This document shows positions 60,001 to 64,000 of a stretch of DNA of 64,000 nt, one piece after another. Source of the stretch: Dipylidium caninum (taxonomy: Eukaryota > Platyhelminthes > Cestoda > Cyclophyllidea > Dipylidiidae); contig QEYB01000911.1 of the NCBI GenBank assembly GCA_017562135.1, positions 372,001 through 436,000 on the forward strand, in the 5' to 3' direction. The notes under the pieces were generated by a model that searched no databases, had not been told where the DNA came from, and saw only the letters and a list, made by a program, of their open reading frames with translations. Numbering within the stretch: position 1 is the first letter of the stretch; each line of letters begins with the position of its first letter. A program made the position numbers and the translations under genes.

Positions 60001-63000
60001 TCCATCCGGGCCAGGTTTTTTGCTGTGACAACACTGGCTATGCAAACTAACCTGTGGTAGAGTTGAAAGGTCATTTTCTTAAGTACTCTTCTAATAATAT
60101 TTGTTTCGAATGGTTGACTTGTCCAGATTTTCTTTCATTTATGACGTCGATCTCTTGAATCGCATTTGTGCGATTATTGCTTTCCGGTATTCGTTGAGAT
60201 TAGAGATTATTAATTGGACTATTCTATGGAAAGGAAATCAGGTTCCTAATGGATGTCAAGTAAAATCGAGACACGTTCCACTTTATTCTGCCACTAAATA
60301 TGTCTGATGTGTACTGTTTATGATTTCCATCAGTTCCTTTCACTCAGCTTAAGGCGACCATTCTCGACTTTCTATTACGTACACGTTTCAAGCGAACTCA
60401 CACTTGATTACATTCATCCACCGAATGCAGGAATTTATCTGTGACGAAAAGGTTCAAATAGTTAGTTGCATAGCAATTTCTATCAAACATTTTCTTCACA
60501 TATTTTGCTCTAATTGATAGAATTTAGTCAAAGAACGATTTTGTTAAGGAAAATTGTACAAACAACTATGCTGGGTTTCACTGCCTAGGTTGACGTTTTT
60601 CCTCCTACTCATCGAAAGTAAGGCTTGTTTATGTGTGCATCACATAAGTTTTTGCACCAACACCGCAACAAAGAACTAGTGTTGCGTTTCCAGAGGAAAT
60701 TTACTGTGAACTGCAATATGTTAATTTGACCGGATGGGCATAAGATATATGGTGGATTTTGAAATGCACCACCATTGCCACTGAAGGTGGAGGCGATATC
60801 ACCGGCACCAGAAGAGGCACGCTTGTTGGACTCAGTTGAAGCAAAATTGCATCGTGAACGCGAGGAGATGCAGCGTCGGCTGCACGAGATCGAGGCGCGT
60901 ATCAATAAAGAAGAGAGCCATTTGCGCTACCTTATGGATCGCGAGTCCAGCTTAACTGCTGATTTGAAGAACGAGACTTCTGCTCCGCCCCCCAATTCCC
61001 ATCGTACCAAGGCGCTTTCTGTTAATGAACTGGAAGACGAGCGTGCCTACGAAAATCCAATTCAGGCAAGTTCACTCCTACATGCTTGCTATGTACGAGT
61101 ATCTTTCTGAATGCTACCTTCATATATTTCGTTTTTCGGGTTATCACGATCATCCACATCGATAACAAATTTTTTGATGGTAGAGATTGGAATGATATTC
61201 GTAATTGCGTTTAATTTTGCTTAGGTTATTTATTTCTTGCCATTGTTGGTATCATAAGTAGCTATAAAAATCTGCTTTATTGGATCACTACGAGTTTTAT
61301 TTAACCTTTTAGATTATTTTACTCAATTTACTCAATTAAATGAGTGATAAATTTATGGTCTATGTGGGAGTAAGGGCTAATATTCACTTGCAAAAACTTT
61401 TCATTATGATGAGAATCGGTTATAACAACGAGGTTCCGGCTTTCAGATTTATGACCATTAATGTATCTTTTTGATGGACGACTTCTTTGTAGTCAGATCT
61501 TAGCTAGTGCTGAGCATGACATCATGCCGAAGTATATGTTACAGGCTCTTCTCTCAGAGACCCGTTCACGCGCTAAAAAGCAGCACGAGAGCCTTGCTCG
61601 TCTGTGCGGTCGATCCGTGAGTGCGTACCCTTGCGCTCTACCCGTCTACCGACAGCCGTCTGACTTGTCAACGCTCCGACATGTTCATGCGAGCTATAAA
61701 AATGGCTTTCGGCGTCAGCTTATCAAGTACATCCATCGTCGCAAGCGGGCTGAGAGGGCTCGACTTCGTATTTTGGCCAAGCATTATGCTCGTCATGCAC
61801 AGGTGAGCCTCATTTTAGGCAAACCGCAACGTAACCATATTTTTTTGTTGACGAAGAGCATTTATTTATTGCGAGAATTCTGCCTTTTAATCAACAAAAT
61901 AACTTCCATCATTTTTAATACCTTTTGCCATCTTGTAGACAGTTGTTCACTTTTCTTAAAAAGCCATTCGATCTTGGATTAAAAACTTTTCCAAATACGT
62001 TTTCACTTCTTCAACATTGTTAAGATCTCTATCTCTTAACGTTTACACCAATGATAAGGAAAGGTGGTAATCCGACGACGAGATCTAATGAATAGGGTGA
62101 ATGAGGTAAAGGTTCAAATCCAAATTCCATAAGTTTTTTCCTGCGTCGTTTTTTGCAACACGAGGTCTTACATACGTTACCGTGTTGAAGGACCATTTTT
62201 GTAATTGAAAACCAGATCGTTTTTAATAACACTTTTATTCGCCCCAGTTGTTCACAATTCACTGTCGCTGTACGGTCTGACCAGGTTTAATCAAGACATC
62301 GTGTATGATTCGTAAAAAAATTTACCTCACAAAAGGGACCTTCTTTATTGTTAGTGATGGTTTAGATGTGGGAATAGGTGCTTCTCTGAGAGAAAGCCTT
62401 TATTTTTTCGTACAGGACTTTTGTACAGTACCTACTTTTCATCTCATTTTACACTTCGTCGCTAAACGAATTCTTTTTCATTACCGAGAGAAAATAAACG
62501 CGCAGTTCGTACCCTGTTGATCGAGTGTCCTTTCTGCAAATTCATTGGGACCCTACCTTCTTTGCCTCTACACTTTTTACTTGATAATAATAATCCTGAA
62601 CTGTGGACCATGGTCATCCGATTTTTAGTGATAAATCCATAATAGTTTTGCGAGGATCTGAATCCATCCTCGCCCTCAGGGTGTCATAAGTTAATTTTTG
62701 AGGCTCTTCCTTTCGTTTTGAAACTTGTTAAACCACCTGTGTCGTTAATTGTTTTCACTGCTTCAATTACCTTCAATCCTTGATCAAACAAAAATAGGAT
62801 GCGATGACTTAAATGTTCTTCTATTCTTGGCCTTGACATCTTTTCTCTTTACTAGAACAAAAATTTATAACCCCAAAGCGATGTTACAACCAAACTTGAC
62901 TATAGCAGAAAAACATGTGTACTGGACCTTGCCTCCGCACAAACTGTCTGAGAATGGGCACATGCAAAAAATTGACTATTTTTTCATTTATTTAATAAAA

Positions 63001-64000
63001 AGGGGCCCTTTCAGAGAGTAAAGCGCTGAGGTCACACTGTCGTAGATTTGGAGTTTGAAACAGTAGTTTATGGGATTTGTACCCCTTCTTATGCAAAACG
63101 GTTTGCTGCCTTACTTTTGGCAGGCGTTCTTTAAACGTCATGAGAAGCTGGTGAATAGTGTTAAACACAAACAAAAGGACGCTAAAAATCGGGAAATCTT
63201 TGATAAGGCCTTCCCAGAGATGAAGAAGATCCGCGAAGACCAGGGTCAAAAAGATGGCAAAGGAGACGATGTTCATGGTGCGTTCATTTTTGTACCTATG
63301 AGTTTGCTCGTCAGATATTATTTAAAAAATAATTGTAGTTTTTCCTCAGAATAAAAATGAAAATTCATATAGTGTACTAGTTAATATTTGAGTGAATTGC
63401 AGGAAAATTTTATTTAAAAGGGACGTAATTTTGAGAAAAATTCCCTTCTGCCCATTTTAAACAAGAAGGCCTGTCTCAAAGTATGTGTATTTATCGACTT
63501 CAATTGCGGGCGCTAACTTATAGAGATTTATTCATTCACTTACATCTTGTCACATTGATTCTACTGATACGTCTGGGAGGATATGACATTACAAATGCCC
63601 TAAATACCTTATTTTAAGCTCTTTTTCGCGAAGCGCCTTATATGTCAACACTTTGTTATTGACCACACATGTGGTTTTTTATTATTTTGTGCTCTTCTTT
63701 ATCATTCTCCCATATTACTATTATTGTCGTATTAGATACTGGTTCCAACGCCGGTTCAAATGGAGTTGACGGCGATCAGATGTATGATTTTGTGGAAGAC
63801 ACTGCTAAAATGAAGGTAGAGTTTGTCGCATTTCTTCATTAGTTTTTTTACAAAACATGAAGTATGTGATATTATTACTCTCTTTAGGAGTATGCCATTG
63901 ATCCGCCAGTCACTCTGGCACCATGGGAGAGGTCCTATCACTTCCTCTGCACTGCTCATCGAATAATTGACCCCAAGTCGGAACATTTGAGAGCACAGTC
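57077..64000 (+). CDS. NCOR: NCoR/SMRT-type nuclear receptor corepressor (3' partial)
   Basis: Exons 57077-57503, about 57666-57873, 58131-58456, 58527-58886, 59540-59959, 60787-61065, 61497-61802, 63124-63277, 63736-63815 and 63888 onward. The first five code a Gly/Ser/Gln/Ala-rich N-terminus with SKRPRL, as in vertebrate NCoR. Then comes a coiled coil (EEMQRRLHEIEARINKEESH), the family block PVYRQPSDLSTL with KYIHRRKRAERARLRIL, and FFKRHEKLVNSVKHKQKDA with NREIFDKAFPEMKKIRE. YAIDPPVTLAPWERSYHFL leads toward the SANT domain, which lies past the window. NCoR proteins bridge unliganded receptors and other repressors to HDAC3. The start may instead be the ATG at 57125. The phases of exons 1 and 2 do not meet in the simple model, so a small exon or an indel is likely there. 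The exon 6 donor appears to be GC. Confidence 0.9.
59600..59720 (+). repeat. Ala-codon runs in the NCoR-like gene
   Basis: GCN repeats code Ala runs of about 9, 5 and 4 residues, broken by YSNL and QQH. Confidence 0.75.
61066..61496 (+). other. Candidate GC-AG intron of the NCoR-like gene
   Basis: Donor CAG|GCAAGT, a perfect consensus but for C at +2, and acceptor GTAGTCAG. Splicing joins AYENPIQ to ILASAEHDIMPKY in phase 0. Confidence 0.6.
62029..62262 (-). mobile_element. Mariner transposase fragment, antisense in an NCoR intron
   Basis: A 77-codon open frame contains MVLQHGNVCKTSC and KLMEFGFEPLPHSPYSLDLV. This is the mariner block HDNARPH...LPHPPYSPDL, with the Asp of the HDN motif replaced by Gly. 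No terminal repeats or N-terminal part are visible, and it does not match copies 1 and 2 closely. It lies between NCoR exons 61497-61802 and 63124-63277. Confidence 0.75.

Noticed and set aside
1..64000. CRISPR array, bacterial operon, tRNA or rRNA genes
   Set aside because: No regularly spaced repeats with spacers, no tight gene runs, and no cloverleaf with a good T-loop was found by eye; the sequence is clearly spliced animal DNA.

Overview
This is a nuclear genome window from an invertebrate animal, most likely a flatworm and possibly a tapeworm. The genes are spliced metazoan genes (FoxF, an NCoR/SMRT corepressor, WDR3/Utp12, a BEN-domain protein, a FERM protein). Many introns fall at 67-80 nt, with a few at 31-44 nt. 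Decayed mariner transposons sit between and inside genes. The species cannot be read from the sequence, and the flatworm call is inference.

Layout. About 0.45-13.5 kb (+): a FERM-domain protein that enters from the left edge and carries a very long low-complexity tail; a decayed mariner with recognisable terminal repeats sits in one of its introns. 14.0-18.6 kb (-): a coiled-coil plus BEN-domain protein, convergent with the FERM gene. 19.6-24.3 kb (+): a C19orf44-like (DUF4614) protein with a TATA-like element upstream and an AATAAA signal at its end. 24.7-31.2 kb (-): WDR3/Utp12, 17 exons and 1076 codons, resolved in phase throughout. 32.1-34.2 kb (+): an unrecognised serine/proline-rich protein. 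36.1-40.6 kb (-): FoxF, with one apparent missing base inside its conserved block. 40.6-57.0 kb: about 16 kb of gene-poor DNA with a CCAAT cluster near FoxF, simple repeats and a second copy of the same mariner. 57.1-64.0 kb (+): an NCoR/SMRT-type corepressor running off the right edge, with a third, unrelated-looking mariner fragment antisense in an intron.

These are separate housekeeping and developmental genes rather than one pathway. WDR3 acts in small-subunit ribosome assembly. FoxF, the BEN protein and NCoR are transcriptional regulators. I see no operon, CRISPR array or defence-type system, and nothing that amounts to a new biological system. The points most worth a second look are the one-base break in FoxF, the roughly 31-33 nt introns in WDR3, a candidate GC-AG intron in NCoR, and two proteins I could not place.
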